45,947 nt of DNA from Fibrobacteria bacterium (GCA_017881725.1 JADGQO010000060.1:1-45947), one strand, 5' to 3'. Positions 36,836 through 45,165 are shown, counted from the stretch's first letter. The notes: generated by a model from the sequence alone, not told the origin. Program-made: numbers and translations.

Positions 36836-37252
36836 ATGAGAATTACCCAAGCAACTTGGTTGGGCGCCGCGGCATCATTGGCCTGCGCCTCGGGAAAACC
36901 CGCGGCCGCGCATGGGCGCGGGAATCCTGGAATGCGACGTTACCTTCACCAAGGATCAGGAGCTTGTCTGTAGGCACTCGCAATGCGATTTGCAAACCAC
37001 CACCAATGTCCTCGACATCCCGGAATTAGCCGCCAAGTGCAGCGAAAAATTCACGCCCGAGCTGAAGGACGCCTTGGTGCACTCAACACCCTAGGCGGTT
37101 ACTATTACCAGTCAGTCACGCCCGCCATCAATAATGACGGCGACGCCTATACTTTGCTCGACGTATTGGCGAGACAAGTCGGCGTCAAAGGCATTTTCTC
37201 CGACTGGGCCGGATCCGTGACTTACTACGTCAATTGCATGGGGATCAAATAG
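36836..37252 (+). pseudogene. Glycerophosphodiester phosphodiesterase remnant
   Basis: A good Shine-Dalgarno (AGGAG at 36825-36829) precedes ATG 36836, which encodes a signal peptide ([19 protein letters not shown]). One frame over, at 36912, the sequence reads [20 protein letters not shown], the start of the GDPD catalytic core. It then gives [20 protein letters not shown] third frame gives [18 protein letters not shown] and the C-terminal [22 protein letters not shown] functional GDPD needs over 300 residues; the first catalytic segment (the HRG motif) and the centre are missing. At least two deletions and two frame changes therefore occurred. It converges on the damaged transglutaminase-like gene. 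Confidence 0.8.
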
Positions 37253-37258
37253 GGATTG

Positions 37259-38125
37259 TCAAATTGGAATCGGATAGGCCGGCTGAAAGGAATCGGAGGT
37301 CACGGAGGCGGGCGTATCGCTCGGCTCCGGATAAGTCCAGACCAGAAATCCGGACAAGGTATTGAGACCAAAAGAAGTGGTCAAAGGCACGTCTGCGGCG
37401 TCGCGGCCGCGCGCGATGAGGATGCGTCCGATGCGCGGCATATTGTTCCGGGCGTCGAAGACGCGCCATTGCCCGTCCAGGAAAACTTCGAACCAGGCGC
37501 TGAAATCCATCGGCGGAACCAAAGGTACGCCGATATCGCCCATGAAACCGGTGCAATAGCGGGCCGGAATGTTCATGATGCGGCAAAATGCGATGGCCAG
37601 ATGCGTATAGTCGCGGCAGACGCCGACGCCTTCCCGGTAGGTTTCCAAGGCCGTCCGGTTGGCTCGCGCCAGCATATAATCGAATCGGATATGGTCGTGC
37701 ACAAAATCACAAATGGCCTGTACCCGCGGCCAGCCCATCGGGGACGCATAAAATAAGCCTTTGGCGGCCTCGCGCAATTCGGTATCGGTATCGCAGTACC
37801 GGCTGGCGAGGAGATAAACCAAGGTATCGTCGGGAAGATCCTGAACCTCGTGTTGCCGCGCGCCCCAAACGACAGGGTCCGGATTTCCATGATCTTCGAT
37901 CAGGAAGTCGTTGCGGAAGGTGCCTCGTCCCGGGGGAAGGAAAACGCGGGGTCAGCGATTCCCGTAAAGATCGACATAGCTCGAATAGGGTAACCCTGGT
38001 GTTACCTGAAACTTTTCGGAACTCCGAAGGTCTAAAATCCGGGAGGGATGCACTTGCAGCATTGCCAGGACCGCGGTCGGCTCCGGATAATCGAAGGAAA
38101 TTTCATAACCGGCGCGAATAAGCAT
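37259..38125 (-). CDS. Transglutaminase-like protein with an in-frame TGA codon
   Basis: The frame opens at ATG 38125 (MLIRAGYEISFDYPEPT), runs 57 codons to VDLYGNR, meets TGA (37954-37952), and continues in frame to 37259. After the stop it reads PRVFLPPGRG, then DFLIEDHGNPDPVV, then the transglutaminase-like core. The nucleophile is C170 in REGVGVCRDYTHLA, and the C-terminal family segment PRIGRILIARGRDAADVPL is present. Full length would be about 288 residues, normal for this cysteine protease-like family. The usual His segment reads MDFSAWFEVFL with Ser. The part after the TGA could restart at TTG 37822 but would lack the N-terminal domain. Probably a recent nonsense mutation; recoding or sequence error are alternatives. 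Confidence 0.78.
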
Positions 38126-38146
38126 GGTCTGAAACTAGTTTGCCAC

Positions 38147-38168
38147 ACTCCCGTAACGGGAGTTTTTT
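38147..38168 (+). terminator. Terminator-like hairpin on the plus strand
   Basis: ACTCCCG (38147-38153), loop TAA, CGGGAGT (38157-38163), then a run of six T to 38168. The shape is right for a plus-strand terminator, but no plus-strand gene is visible in the preceding 890 nt. Read on the minus strand it has no T-tract. Confidence 0.55.
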
Positions 38169-38256
38169 CCTGCGGAGATGGAAATCAACTCTCCAAAAGC
38201 GCACTATCAAGCACTAGTCGCCACAAACAGACACCTTAACAGGGTGTTGAAGGCCG

Positions 38257-39159
38257 CTACAGATGGAATTCAACCGCCAAGGCAGGAATAAAAGTCCATC
38301 CCTCAAGGTCGGCGTTCTGGCCTCCGAAAAGTTTAAAGCTCCCGTAATCCTGCCAATAACAGGCCAGAGAGCCCACCAAATAGGCCCAACGATACCCCAA
38401 CCGCAAGTTCGTGAATCCGCCATAAGAGGATATGGTTTTATCTCCACTGATGGGGTCGAAATTCCGCTGCGTATTGTCCGGCAACCGTTCTACCAGTTTC
38501 AACACTTGGGATCCATATTCGACGAAACTCACATTATACACAGCGCCGATTCCGAAGCCGCCGTAACGCCCATTTTGCCCAAAGGGCTTTCCGAAAACCA
38601 AGGGCACCAAAACATCCTTGCGCTTGAATTCGTATTGCAAAAGCTCCTGGAGCTTATCCAATCCCGCCACCGAGGGCAAATCAAAGCTTTGCCAGGCGTA
38701 TTGCACCGCCAGGCTTCCCGTCCAAGCGTTGGAGGAGGATGTGGAATCGCCGGCGAGGGGTCCCAGAAATTGAAAATGAAGATCGACGGCATTGGCCCCG
38801 CCGTCCAATCGGTATCCGATATCGAATCGAGGCCAGATTCCGTAACGGACAAAGAGGCCGGCTTGCGGCCCCAGGGGATCCAGGGAATACGCCACCATGG
38901 CCTTTACATAGTCATTGAGACTGTCCGCCGTAATCGCCGCCGGGGTATTTCCCGAGGCGCGGTCATACAGACTATTCACTCCGGATTTAAGTCCGCCATA
39001 AAGCGCAGCGGAAGTTTGCGTGGGGATGTTGACGTCCATATTGACGCCGGCCTCCACATGGCCCTTGGGAAGCGCGTCCGGCGCCATCAAGACGGATCGA
39101 GGGGCCGTGCAGGAAACGATCGAAAGGCCAAGGAATAAAATCGAATCACGTATTCGCAT
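38257..39159 (-). CDS. Putative outer-membrane lipoprotein / beta-barrel protein
   Basis: A 300-residue exported protein of no named family. The N-terminus ILFLGLSIVSC fits a lipoprotein signal with Cys at position 17. The mature part is rich in aromatic, alternating strands (AGLFVRYGIWPRFDIGYRL, TNLRLGYRWAYLVGSLACYW) and ends in Phe-His-Leu. It resembles an outer-membrane barrel as found in many Fibrobacterota and Bacteroidota proteins. The SMP-30-like gene ends 30 nt upstream of its start on the same strand, so the two may be co-transcribed. The last 130 nt before the transglutaminase-like gene hold only the hairpin at 38147. Confidence 0.65.
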   Translation of the reverse strand: MRIRDSILFLGLSIVSCTAPRSVLMAPDALPKGHVEAGVNMDVNIPTQTSAALYGGLKSGVNSLYDRASGNTPAAITADSLNDYVKAMVAYSLDPLGPQAGLFVRYGIWPRFDIGYRLDGGANAVDLHFQFLGPLAGDSTSSSNAWTGSLAVQYAWQSFDLPSVAGLDKLQELLQYEFKRKDVLVPLVFGKPFGQNGRYGGFGIGAVYNVSFVEYGSQVLKLVERLPDNTQRNFDPISGDKTISSYGGFTNLRLGYRWAYLVGSLACYWQDYGSFKLFGGQNADLEGWTFIPALAVEFHL

Positions 39160-39189
39160 AGTTTCAAAAAGTTAACATGTTTTTCCCGA

Positions 39190-40353
39190 TTACTTCGCAA
39201 TCACCACGGAAATGGAGCGATCATTCGCCGCTTTAATTTGGCGGCCATTTAAATTCTGAAGGATAATTCCTTGATGCGAAAACCGGACACCGTCGGCGCC
39301 CCCGATCCATAATCCAGAGGTGCGTGTGATATTTTTCCCAGTTACGATAATCCCCTTTCGCCAATCGCTCATCAATCCCGACGCCGAGGCTTGGCCCGGT
39401 ATGCGGCGGCCGGGAATCTTGAGATGCAACGAGTAGGCCCCGCCATCGCCCGTCATGTAAATAGTTTGGCCGTCCGGCCCGCCGAAATCGCAATTGTCGG
39501 CATTCCCCATTACCCCGCGGGTTACATCATAGTTGCCCGTCGGCGAGATTAGGATTTCTCCGAGCTTGGTTCCCGCAGCGTTGAACACTTCGAATTTTCC
39601 TTCCGAATAATTGGCCACGTAGGAATTCAAATCACGATCGATGCAGCCGCCATCGGGATTGCTGACCGGCGCGAAATTGGTGGGGTTGCTGATCGATCCA
39701 TCCGCCGCCACTTGGTAGCGTTTGACATAGCCGGATTCATGGACATATAATTCGTTTTTTTCCTCAATCCAGTCCAGTCCATTGGCCGATCTGGCATTCG
39801 TGTATACGGTCTTGGATTTGCCGGTCGCATCCCGGTAATAAATGTTGGTGCCCAGGTCGGTGAAATACATCGCGCCGGTGCTCGAAATGCTCAGGTCATT
39901 GGCCTGACCATAGGTAATGCCGTTTCCGGAGGTATCTAAAACCGTTGGCGTTCCGTCGGCCGCGAAGCGCGTGATTTTCTTGTTCTGGCACATCACCAGG
40001 TTCCAGTCCTTGTCGTACATCATGCCGTTGGCTTGGTCGCTTTTCAGCAGGAAGACCGATCCGGTATCGGTTAGGTCGGACGGATTAATCTTCCAAACGG
40101 GCCAGTTCAATTCGTTATTGGACAAATGCTGATCGAAGTACAGGGTTCCATCCTTGTCCACCACCGCCCCTTCGCAATAATAGGCCAGCTTCTTGACCCA
40201 AACCACCTTGGTTCCCGGGGCCATCAGGCTGTCAGGCAAGGTCGCGGTGCCCGGATCCTGCGCGAACGCAGGCATTGTGAAACCCGCCAAGGCCGCCGTA
40301 AGGCAGAAGACAGGAAGGTAGCTTGCGTGTGACCTGGGGAAAAAAACCGACAT
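39190..40353 (-). CDS. Secreted SMP-30/gluconolactonase-like beta-propeller protein
   Basis: A 387-residue protein. Two in-frame ATGs exist, 40359 and 40353. AAGGAG abuts the first and lies 6 nt before the second, so 40353 is preferred. The signal peptide (LPVFCLTAALAGFTMPAFA) is followed by a six-bladed propeller of the SMP-30/gluconolactonase/LRE-like type. It has CEGAVVDKDGTLYF, NGITYGQANDLSISSTGAMYFTD and SANGLDWIEEKNELYVHES, the metal-site pattern Glu...Asn...Asn/Asp. The last 60 residues (DGVRFSHQGIILQNLNGRQI to SISVVIAK) look like a sorting/secretion domain. Family members hydrolyse lactones or bind metals; the substrate here is unknown. Confidence 0.85.
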   Translation of the reverse strand: MSVFFPRSHASYLPVFCLTAALAGFTMPAFAQDPGTATLPDSLMAPGTKVVWVKKLAYYCEGAVVDKDGTLYFDQHLSNNELNWPVWKINPSDLTDTGSVFLLKSDQANGMMYDKDWNLVMCQNKKITRFAADGTPTVLDTSGNGITYGQANDLSISSTGAMYFTDLGTNIYYRDATGKSKTVYTNARSANGLDWIEEKNELYVHESGYVKRYQVAADGSISNPTNFAPVSNPDGGCIDRDLNSYVANYSEGKFEVFNAAGTKLGEILISPTGNYDVTRGVMGNADNCDFGGPDGQTIYMTGDGGAYSLHLKIPGRRIPGQASASGLMSDWRKGIIVTGKNITRTSGLWIGGADGVRFSHQGIILQNLNGRQIKAANDRSISVVIAK

Positions 40354-40386
40354 GGACATCTCCTTGGGACCGGATCGAAAGAACCT

Positions 40387-40409
40387 GGTCCGACCCTTTG
40401 GGTCGGGTC
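40387..40409 (-). terminator. Hairpin between rhomboid and SMP-30-like genes
   Basis: A 7-bp perfect stem CCGACCC / GGGTCGG with a 3-nt loop, extended by three weaker pairs, lies 37 nt past the rhomboid stop. On the minus strand it is followed only by a short mixed T stretch (AGGTTCTTTC), so termination would be partial. Confidence 0.4.
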
Positions 40410-40445
40410 CATGAATGTACTGGAAATCGGCAGTGCGGAGTGGCG

Positions 40446-41288
40446 CTATTTGCGCTTGCGGTAATCGTCCAGGCTAATCAATTTCGACTTGGCTTTACGC
40501 TTGATTTCGCTGGCTTTTTTGAGCATTTCCTTCTCGTCGCGGGTCAACGAACCCATTCCCGACTGGGAAATCTTTTTGAGGATCGGATCGATGTCGACCA
40601 TCACCTGGCCCGCTTCCTCGGCGGTTTTTTTGACTTCCAGCTCGCGGCGGACCGCATGGCGGTTTTTCCAGCGCGCATAAAACTGGACGGCGCGATCCTC
40701 GAAGCGGAAATACATCCAGCCGTACAAAGCCCCGGCCACGTGGGTCACATGCGCGATATTGCCGACCGACAGGATGGACAAAAGTTCGATGGCGCCGAAT
40801 ACCAGGACGGCGTAGCGGGCTTGCATGGGAAACAGGAGGAGAATCAGGATTTGTTGGGTGGGGAAAAAATGGGCATACGCGAACATGAGCCCGAATATGG
40901 CTCCCGAAGCGCCCACGATTACGGCTGGATTATGCGTGACGGCGAAAAATACCAAGGAGCAGATTCCGGAAAACACGCCGGTCGTGATGTAAAACCACCA
41001 GAATTTCCGCTCGCCCATGACGTCCACCAACGGCGTTCCGAACATCCACAGGATAAGCATGTTGATGAGCAGATGCATATAGGGCGGGGTGAGATCATGC
41101 ACGAACAGGTAGGTGACGAGACGCCACAGTTGGAAATCATGCAAGGTGCGATCGGGATCCAGGGCCATCCACACATGGATGAACCGTCCGCCCGTCAGGA
41201 GATCGGCCAGGAAAATCGCGACATTGGCGATGAGCAGGATTTTCATCGCGCGCGGGAGGGCGCCGGAGGGATTGAAACCGTAGGACAT
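40446..41288 (-). CDS. Rhomboid-family intramembrane serine protease
   Basis: A 280-residue membrane protein with about six helices. Rhomboid hallmarks are the first helix (ILLIANVAIFLADLL), the W-R loop (DFQLWRLVTYLFVH), HLLINMLILWMFG, the catalytic Ser in VGASGAIFGLMFAYA and the catalytic His in AHVTHVAGALYGWMYF. The cytoplasmic C-terminal 90 residues are charged (KKTAEEAGQ to SLDDYRKRK), a tail found on many bacterial rhomboids. The Ser-His dyad looks complete. It starts 2 nt after the coaD stop, so it is translationally coupled to housekeeping genes. The substrate is unknown. Confidence 0.9.
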   Translation of the reverse strand: MSYGFNPSGALPRAMKILLIANVAIFLADLLTGGRFIHVWMALDPDRTLHDFQLWRLVTYLFVHDLTPPYMHLLINMLILWMFGTPLVDVMGERKFWWFYITTGVFSGICSLVFFAVTHNPAVIVGASGAIFGLMFAYAHFFPTQQILILLLFPMQARYAVLVFGAIELLSILSVGNIAHVTHVAGALYGWMYFRFEDRAVQFYARWKNRHAVRRELEVKKTAEEAGQVMVDIDPILKKISQSGMGSLTRDEKEMLKKASEIKRKAKSKLISLDDYRKRK

Positions 41289-41290
41289 GC

Positions 41291-41821
41291 TTAGGGACTC
41301 GCTTTTGGCGCGCCAACTTTTGGCCCGCCAAAAGTTGGCGCGCCGAGCTTGACCCGCAAGGCGGTTTCCACGTTATGGGGAACGAACTCCGCCACCGAAC
41401 CGCCGAGCGTGGCGATTTCCCGGATCACGCTGGAGTTGAGGTAGGTGTATTGTTCGCTCGGCATCAGATGAACCGTCTCGCAACCCGCGTCCATCTTTTT
41501 GTTCATGAGCGCCATCTGGAATTCGTATTCGAAATCGCTGACGGCGCGCAGCCCGCGGATGACGACTTTGGCTCCGAAAATACGCAGGCAATCGACCGTC
41601 AATCCTTGGAAGGAGGATACATGCACGTTACCCAAGTGCCCGGTGCATTCGCGAATCAACGTCAAACGTTCGTCCAAAGTGAACAAGGTGTGCTTGCGCA
41701 CGTTTACAGCCACGACCACCTGCACTTCTTCGAACAGTTGGGCCGCGCGGCTCAATATGTCGAGGTGCCCGTTGGTGATGGGATCGAAGGTACCGGGGTA
41801 AATGGCTTTGACCAAGGGCAT
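41291..41821 (-). CDS. coaD: Phosphopantetheine adenylyltransferase
   Basis: Transfers AMP from ATP to 4'-phosphopantetheine, the penultimate step of coenzyme A synthesis. The 176-residue product has the nucleotidyltransferase motif YPGTFDPITNGHLDIL, the conserved VVIRGLRAVSDFEYEFQMA and the ATP-binding LNSSVIREIATLGG. The typical enzyme ends after the segment matching VETALRVKL. Here about 17 extra residues (GAPTFGGPKVGAPKASP) follow, encoded by an 18-bp perfect inverted repeat (41307-41344). The tail is therefore an addition to an otherwise normal enzyme. It lies between rsmD and the rhomboid gene, the common rsmD-coaD pairing. Confidence 0.95.
   Translation of the reverse strand: MPLVKAIYPGTFDPITNGHLDILSRAAQLFEEVQVVVAVNVRKHTLFTLDERLTLIRECTGHLGNVHVSSFQGLTVDCLRIFGAKVVIRGLRAVSDFEYEFQMALMNKKMDAGCETVHLMPSEQYTYLNSSVIREIATLGGSVAEFVPHNVETALRVKLGAPTFGGPKVGAPKASP
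41307..41344. repeat. Perfect 18-bp inverted repeat in the coaD 3' end
   Basis: GGCGCGCCAACTTTTGGC (41307-41324), two C, then its exact reverse complement (41327-41344). It lies inside the reading frame of coaD and encodes most of the extra C-terminal tail. No T-tract follows on either strand, so it is not a typical terminator; coaD and the rhomboid gene are only 2 nt apart just beyond it. Confidence 0.95.
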
Positions 41822-41916
41822 CTTTCTCTAGATGTGTATCATTCGTTCGCCTGGGCCCCTGCCCGGCGACTTGCGAATAAAATATACTTCGGAGCCGGGT
41901 TTAAACCTTGCCATCC

Positions 41917-42489
41917 CTACTCCGGAACCGTCGTTTCCGCGTTCCAGAACGCCAGCGTCGATTCCCCATATTTGCGGAGTTTGTCGGCTTCGGCGGCCCA
42001 GGCGGGCGGATTCCGCGTCGGGTACTGCACCACAGCCACGCCGGAGGGCGAGACCAAGGATAATACAATCTCCTTGAGGGCGGTGAAATCGTCTGCGAAG
42101 GGGGGATCGGCGAATACCACGTCGAAGGTCCGGTTCGCCTCGCGCATTTCTTTACAGAAACCGGCGGCATGCGCGCGCACGGGAAAAACCCGCGCTTTGG
42201 TTTCCGGGAATTTCCCGGCGAGGATGGCGCAGTTGGCTTTCAGCAGGGTGAAGGATTGGGGCGGTCCGTCCACGAGATAGGCCAGCGCCGCGCCGCGGCT
42301 CACGGCTTCCAAGCCCACGGCTCCGGAACCGGAATACAAGTCGAGAAAAGTGGCTGCGACAACGCGTTCGCCCAAGGAACTGAACAGCGCCTCACGGACT
42401 TTGCCGGAAGTGGGTCGGATGAGTTCGCCGCGCGTATCCGTTCCCAGCTTGCACCCCTTGAAGCGCCCGCCCATGATGATGACGCCCAT
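41917..42489 (-). CDS. rsmD: 16S rRNA (guanine(966)-N(2))-methyltransferase RsmD
   Basis: Methylates N2 of G966 in 16S rRNA during 30S assembly. The 190-residue product starts MGVIIMGGRFKGCKL. It has the family segment IRPTSGKVREALFSSL, the SAM-binding FLDLYSGSGAVGLEAVSRGA and the catalytic VVFADPPF (DPPF, the N6/N2-methyltransferase motif). The usual VDxxxxS segment reads LVDGPPQS. It starts 6 nt after the pilN-like stop and lies upstream of coaD, a widespread pair. Confidence 0.93.
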   Translation of the reverse strand: MGVIIMGGRFKGCKLGTDTRGELIRPTSGKVREALFSSLGERVVAATFLDLYSGSGAVGLEAVSRGAALAYLVDGPPQSFTLLKANCAILAGKFPETKARVFPVRAHAAGFCKEMREANRTFDVVFADPPFADDFTALKEIVLSLVSPSGVAVVQYPTRNPPAWAAEADKLRKYGESTLAFWNAETTVPE

Positions 42490-42495
42490 GGGACA

Positions 42496-43449
42496 TCACT
42501 TCACGTAGGCGAGAATCGCCAAATCGGCCACGACCTTCTCATCGCCGCGCGCATGCAGATCGAATTTCAAAATGCCCAGATGGGACTTGGCCTGGCGCAA
42601 CTCACCCAGTAAATCCTGGATTTGCTGGAAAGAGCAGTCCCCGGAGGTTTCGTAAACCATGCGTTTGTTCGCGCCGACGTCCGCGGCGTTCAGCAGCCGC
42701 GGCTCTTTCAAGACGATGCCCAGGGATTTCGCCGCGCTTTTCAACTTGGAAAATTCCTGAGCCAAGCCGGCCTTGTTTAAAACATGATCGGGCGGTATCG
42801 GCAAGCCATCGACCGGATATTTTACGGATCCCAGGAAGGAGAATTCCTTGCCTTCATGATGCGCTCCGGCGGCCACGTTCAAACCCGGTTTCACGGCGGC
42901 GCCCGACATTCCCTTCAAGCCATCCTGGAATTTTTGCATGGACTCGGCGTCCCCGGCCAAACCGTGCACGTAAAATTCGCCCGGTATGGTGAAAATGAAA
43001 TCCGCGAAACCGACATCCGGCGGCGTGACGGCCTTGATGTCTTTCAGGATTTTTTCGCAGGCGAAGTATTGAAATTCGATGCGCTCGGAAGGCACCAGAT
43101 CCGCGTAGCTCCGGTTCATGACTTGCGTTTCGGACTTGTTATTCCCTAGATCGCGAACGGTCTCTTCCACTGCGTCGGCCGTGACTGGCTTGGGCTTCTC
43201 CGCAGGCGTTTCCGAAGGTTTGGGCTGGGGAGGATTTTTATGCGTCTTGGCTGCTACCGGCGGCTTCCGGCCGCCAAGCAAACCGCCGAACAAGGTCGGG
43301 TATTGCAAAACCAGGACCACTGCGAGCGCTACGACGGCCAATCCGCCCACCACCAAGGTGGTCGTCTTGCGGCGGCCACCCGAATCGTCCAGCGACATCG
43401 GCGAGGACGTCGGAGCCTGCAAGGGCTTCAGCAGGTTGATTCTAATCAT
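42496..43449 (-). CDS. PilN-like type IV pilus/secretion assembly protein
   Basis: A 317-residue bitopic membrane protein. Start 43449 (MIRINLLKPLQ, the typical PilN opening) is preferred over an upstream in-frame start at 43497 because it overlaps the pilM-like stop as TGATG. A membrane helix is at about residues 32-53 (VVGGLAVVALAVVLVLQYPTL). A Pro/Lys-rich linker (NPPQPKPSETPAEKPKP) and a periplasmic domain follow, the layout of PilN/PilO-type inner-membrane components. PilN binds PilM through its cytoplasmic N-terminus. It is longer than PilN of Proteobacteria (about 200 residues), so it may combine PilN- and PilO-like parts; that is inference. Confidence 0.7.
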   Translation of the reverse strand: MIRINLLKPLQAPTSSPMSLDDSGGRRKTTTLVVGGLAVVALAVVLVLQYPTLFGGLLGGRKPPVAAKTHKNPPQPKPSETPAEKPKPVTADAVEETVRDLGNNKSETQVMNRSYADLVPSERIEFQYFACEKILKDIKAVTPPDVGFADFIFTIPGEFYVHGLAGDAESMQKFQDGLKGMSGAAVKPGLNVAAGAHHEGKEFSFLGSVKYPVDGLPIPPDHVLNKAGLAQEFSKLKSAAKSLGIVLKEPRLLNAADVGANKRMVYETSGDCSFQQIQDLLGELRQAKSHLGILKFDLHARGDEKVVADLAILAYVK

Positions 43450-44387
43450 CAGCTGTCCCCGCGGCGGCGCAGCGCCAAGCCTACCGCTCCGGCGCATTGG
43501 GGCGCGGAGGGCATCAACACGGCGCTTTTATCGGGACTCAGCGCGAAATTGATTTCCTTGAAGGCATTGAGATGCAGCACTTCGGTCGGCAAATTGGCTT
43601 CAAGGAGTTCGCGAAACTCCGTGTCCAAGGCTAAATCTCCGCACAGCACGATCAGGTCCACGCCGCCCCACGCGTCTTGGGCGCGTTCATAAGCCTGGCG
43701 AATCCGGCTCACGACTCCAAGCACGATATCGTTTTTTACTTCAGCCGCGGAAGTCATGATGGCCGCGTCCACTTCGACGGTGTCAAAGCCCAGGAATTGG
43801 CCGTTCTGAGTGCGGATGCATTTGACCATGTGCGAGTCGGCCTTGATCAAAAAAGTCTTCAGCGGCAACCGCTCCGGATAATTCACTTCAAAAACGTTTT
43901 GGGCCGCGAATACATCCAAATCCAGCACCGCGAGATTACAACCGCTGCGCGCCATGATGTTTCGCACGCGCTCCACTTCCGATCGACGGTAGGCCGCCGC
44001 CAAATAGGTTTTGCCGGTTTCGTCATGATTGGAACCCATGGCTTGGTAATCGAGCAGGTATTCGCTAAGGGGATGAATGAGGTATTGCTCCATCTCCCAT
44101 TCGATGGCGTCGACGATATTGTCTTCGGCGTTGGGGATTTCCACGTGGCGGATCACCGCGTTTTCACTGAACATGGCCGTGACAAGGTCGGCATCCGGTC
44201 CGGAAACGTGTTTGGAAACGCAGGCCTTGATCTGGTCGATGAGGTACTCGTCATCGTCCCATCGGGAGGCGTCCAAGGGCTTGATGGCCACCATGGCGAT
44301 CTGATTTTCGTCCGGTAGGAATTCCACCAACTTCAGGTATGAGCGGCTCAGCTCCAGAGCCACCACGCTTGAGTTTTTTTTGGACAT
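43449..44387 (-). CDS. PilM-like actin-fold ATPase of type IV pilus assembly
   Basis: A 312-residue cytoplasmic protein of the actin-like PilM family. It has the phosphate-binding opening SSVVALELSRSYLKLVEF, the conserved VIRHVEIPNAEDNIVDAIEWEMEQYLIHPL (domain 1C-like), and YLAAAYRRSEVERVRNIM. The C-terminal LIVLCGDLALDTEF and CAGAVGLALRRRGDS match the PilM ending AVGLALR. PilM nucleates the inner-membrane PilN/O/P platform. It is coupled to the pilN-like gene and preceded at 7 nt by a comEA-like gene, which suggests a role in natural transformation or pilus function. Confidence 0.85.
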   Translation of the reverse strand: MSKKNSSVVALELSRSYLKLVEFLPDENQIAMVAIKPLDASRWDDDEYLIDQIKACVSKHVSGPDADLVTAMFSENAVIRHVEIPNAEDNIVDAIEWEMEQYLIHPLSEYLLDYQAMGSNHDETGKTYLAAAYRRSEVERVRNIMARSGCNLAVLDLDVFAAQNVFEVNYPERLPLKTFLIKADSHMVKCIRTQNGQFLGFDTVEVDAAIMTSAAEVKNDIVLGVVSRIRQAYERAQDAWGGVDLIVLCGDLALDTEFRELLEANLPTEVLHLNAFKEINFALSPDKSAVLMPSAPQCAGAVGLALRRRGDS

Positions 44388-44394
44388 GACGTAA

Positions 44395-45165
44395 TTATAA
44401 TATCAAATAGGGTCGAATCCTTTCCAGCTTTTTCTCCCCAATACCTTTTACCATCAGTAAGTCCTCCACATTGTGAAACCGCCCGTGTTCCGCGCGATAT
44501 GCCAATATGGCCTCGGCCGTTTTTACCCCGATGCCGCGAATCGCCGTCAATGCCGGGGCATCGGCCCGATTGAGGGAGACGGTTCCGGTAAAGTCGGATT
44601 TTTTACCCGAGGCGGGTTTCGGGTCGGATGCTGTTCCGCGTCGATGCCTATGGGGCGCGTTATCGGCGAAAGCGACGTATCCCTCCGCAGCCGTATACCG
44701 GTCAACGGGGACCGGTGGCGTCGCTTCCTGCGCGGAGTCGCCGGGACTTTGCCCGAGCGGATGCGGAGTTTGGGCCGATGCCACTGAAAAAGCGACTTCG
44801 GCCTCAGAGAGTTCCCCATCTTGGTTCGATGCCAAAGTGGAATCCCGGAACTCGCTAGGCCAGCCCTGGCCCTGCCAGGCCGTGGATAGCGTGGCGCCGC
44901 AAGGCGTGGGTAGCCACGGATTCCGAAGGCACAGCGCCGGTTCGGATTGCGGAAGCCAAACAGGTCGCCCGGAGAAGTCCGTTAACGTCACGAAGGCCGG
45001 AAACGCGACGCGGGCTTTCACAAGGTCGGTTCCGACCGAAGTCGGTTTTTCGCCAGCCCAGGGACCCAGGCGCACTTGACTATGCCGATACGTCTTGAGG
45101 CCCGCACCCAGGAGCAAAAATCCGATGGAGACGCAGAGATATTTTTTTTCCGATGCGGTGAGCAT
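44395..45165 (-). CDS. ComEA-like DNA-binding protein with helix-hairpin-helix
   Basis: A 256-residue protein. One N-terminal membrane segment (YLCVSIGFLLLGAGLKTY) is followed by about 165 residues of Pro/Ser/Ala-rich, poorly conserved sequence. The C-terminal 60 residues are a double helix-hairpin-helix: VSLNRADAPALTAIRGIG, then AEAILAYRAEHGRF, then DLLMVKGIGEKKLERIRPYL. This is the ComEA signature, which binds double-stranded DNA in the periplasm during uptake. The spacer is much longer than in classical ComEA. It lies directly upstream of pilM-like and pilN-like genes, consistent with competence. Confidence 0.82.
   Translation of the reverse strand: MLTASEKKYLCVSIGFLLLGAGLKTYRHSQVRLGPWAGEKPTSVGTDLVKARVAFPAFVTLTDFSGRPVWLPQSEPALCLRNPWLPTPCGATLSTAWQGQGWPSEFRDSTLASNQDGELSEAEVAFSVASAQTPHPLGQSPGDSAQEATPPVPVDRYTAAEGYVAFADNAPHRHRRGTASDPKPASGKKSDFTGTVSLNRADAPALTAIRGIGVKTAEAILAYRAEHGRFHNVEDLLMVKGIGEKKLERIRPYLIL

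Noticed and set aside
37952..37954. Selenocysteine insertion at the TGA of the transglutaminase-like gene as the preferred explanation
   Set aside because: No stable hairpin with a G-U apical motif is visible in the 40 nt downstream; kept only as an alternative.
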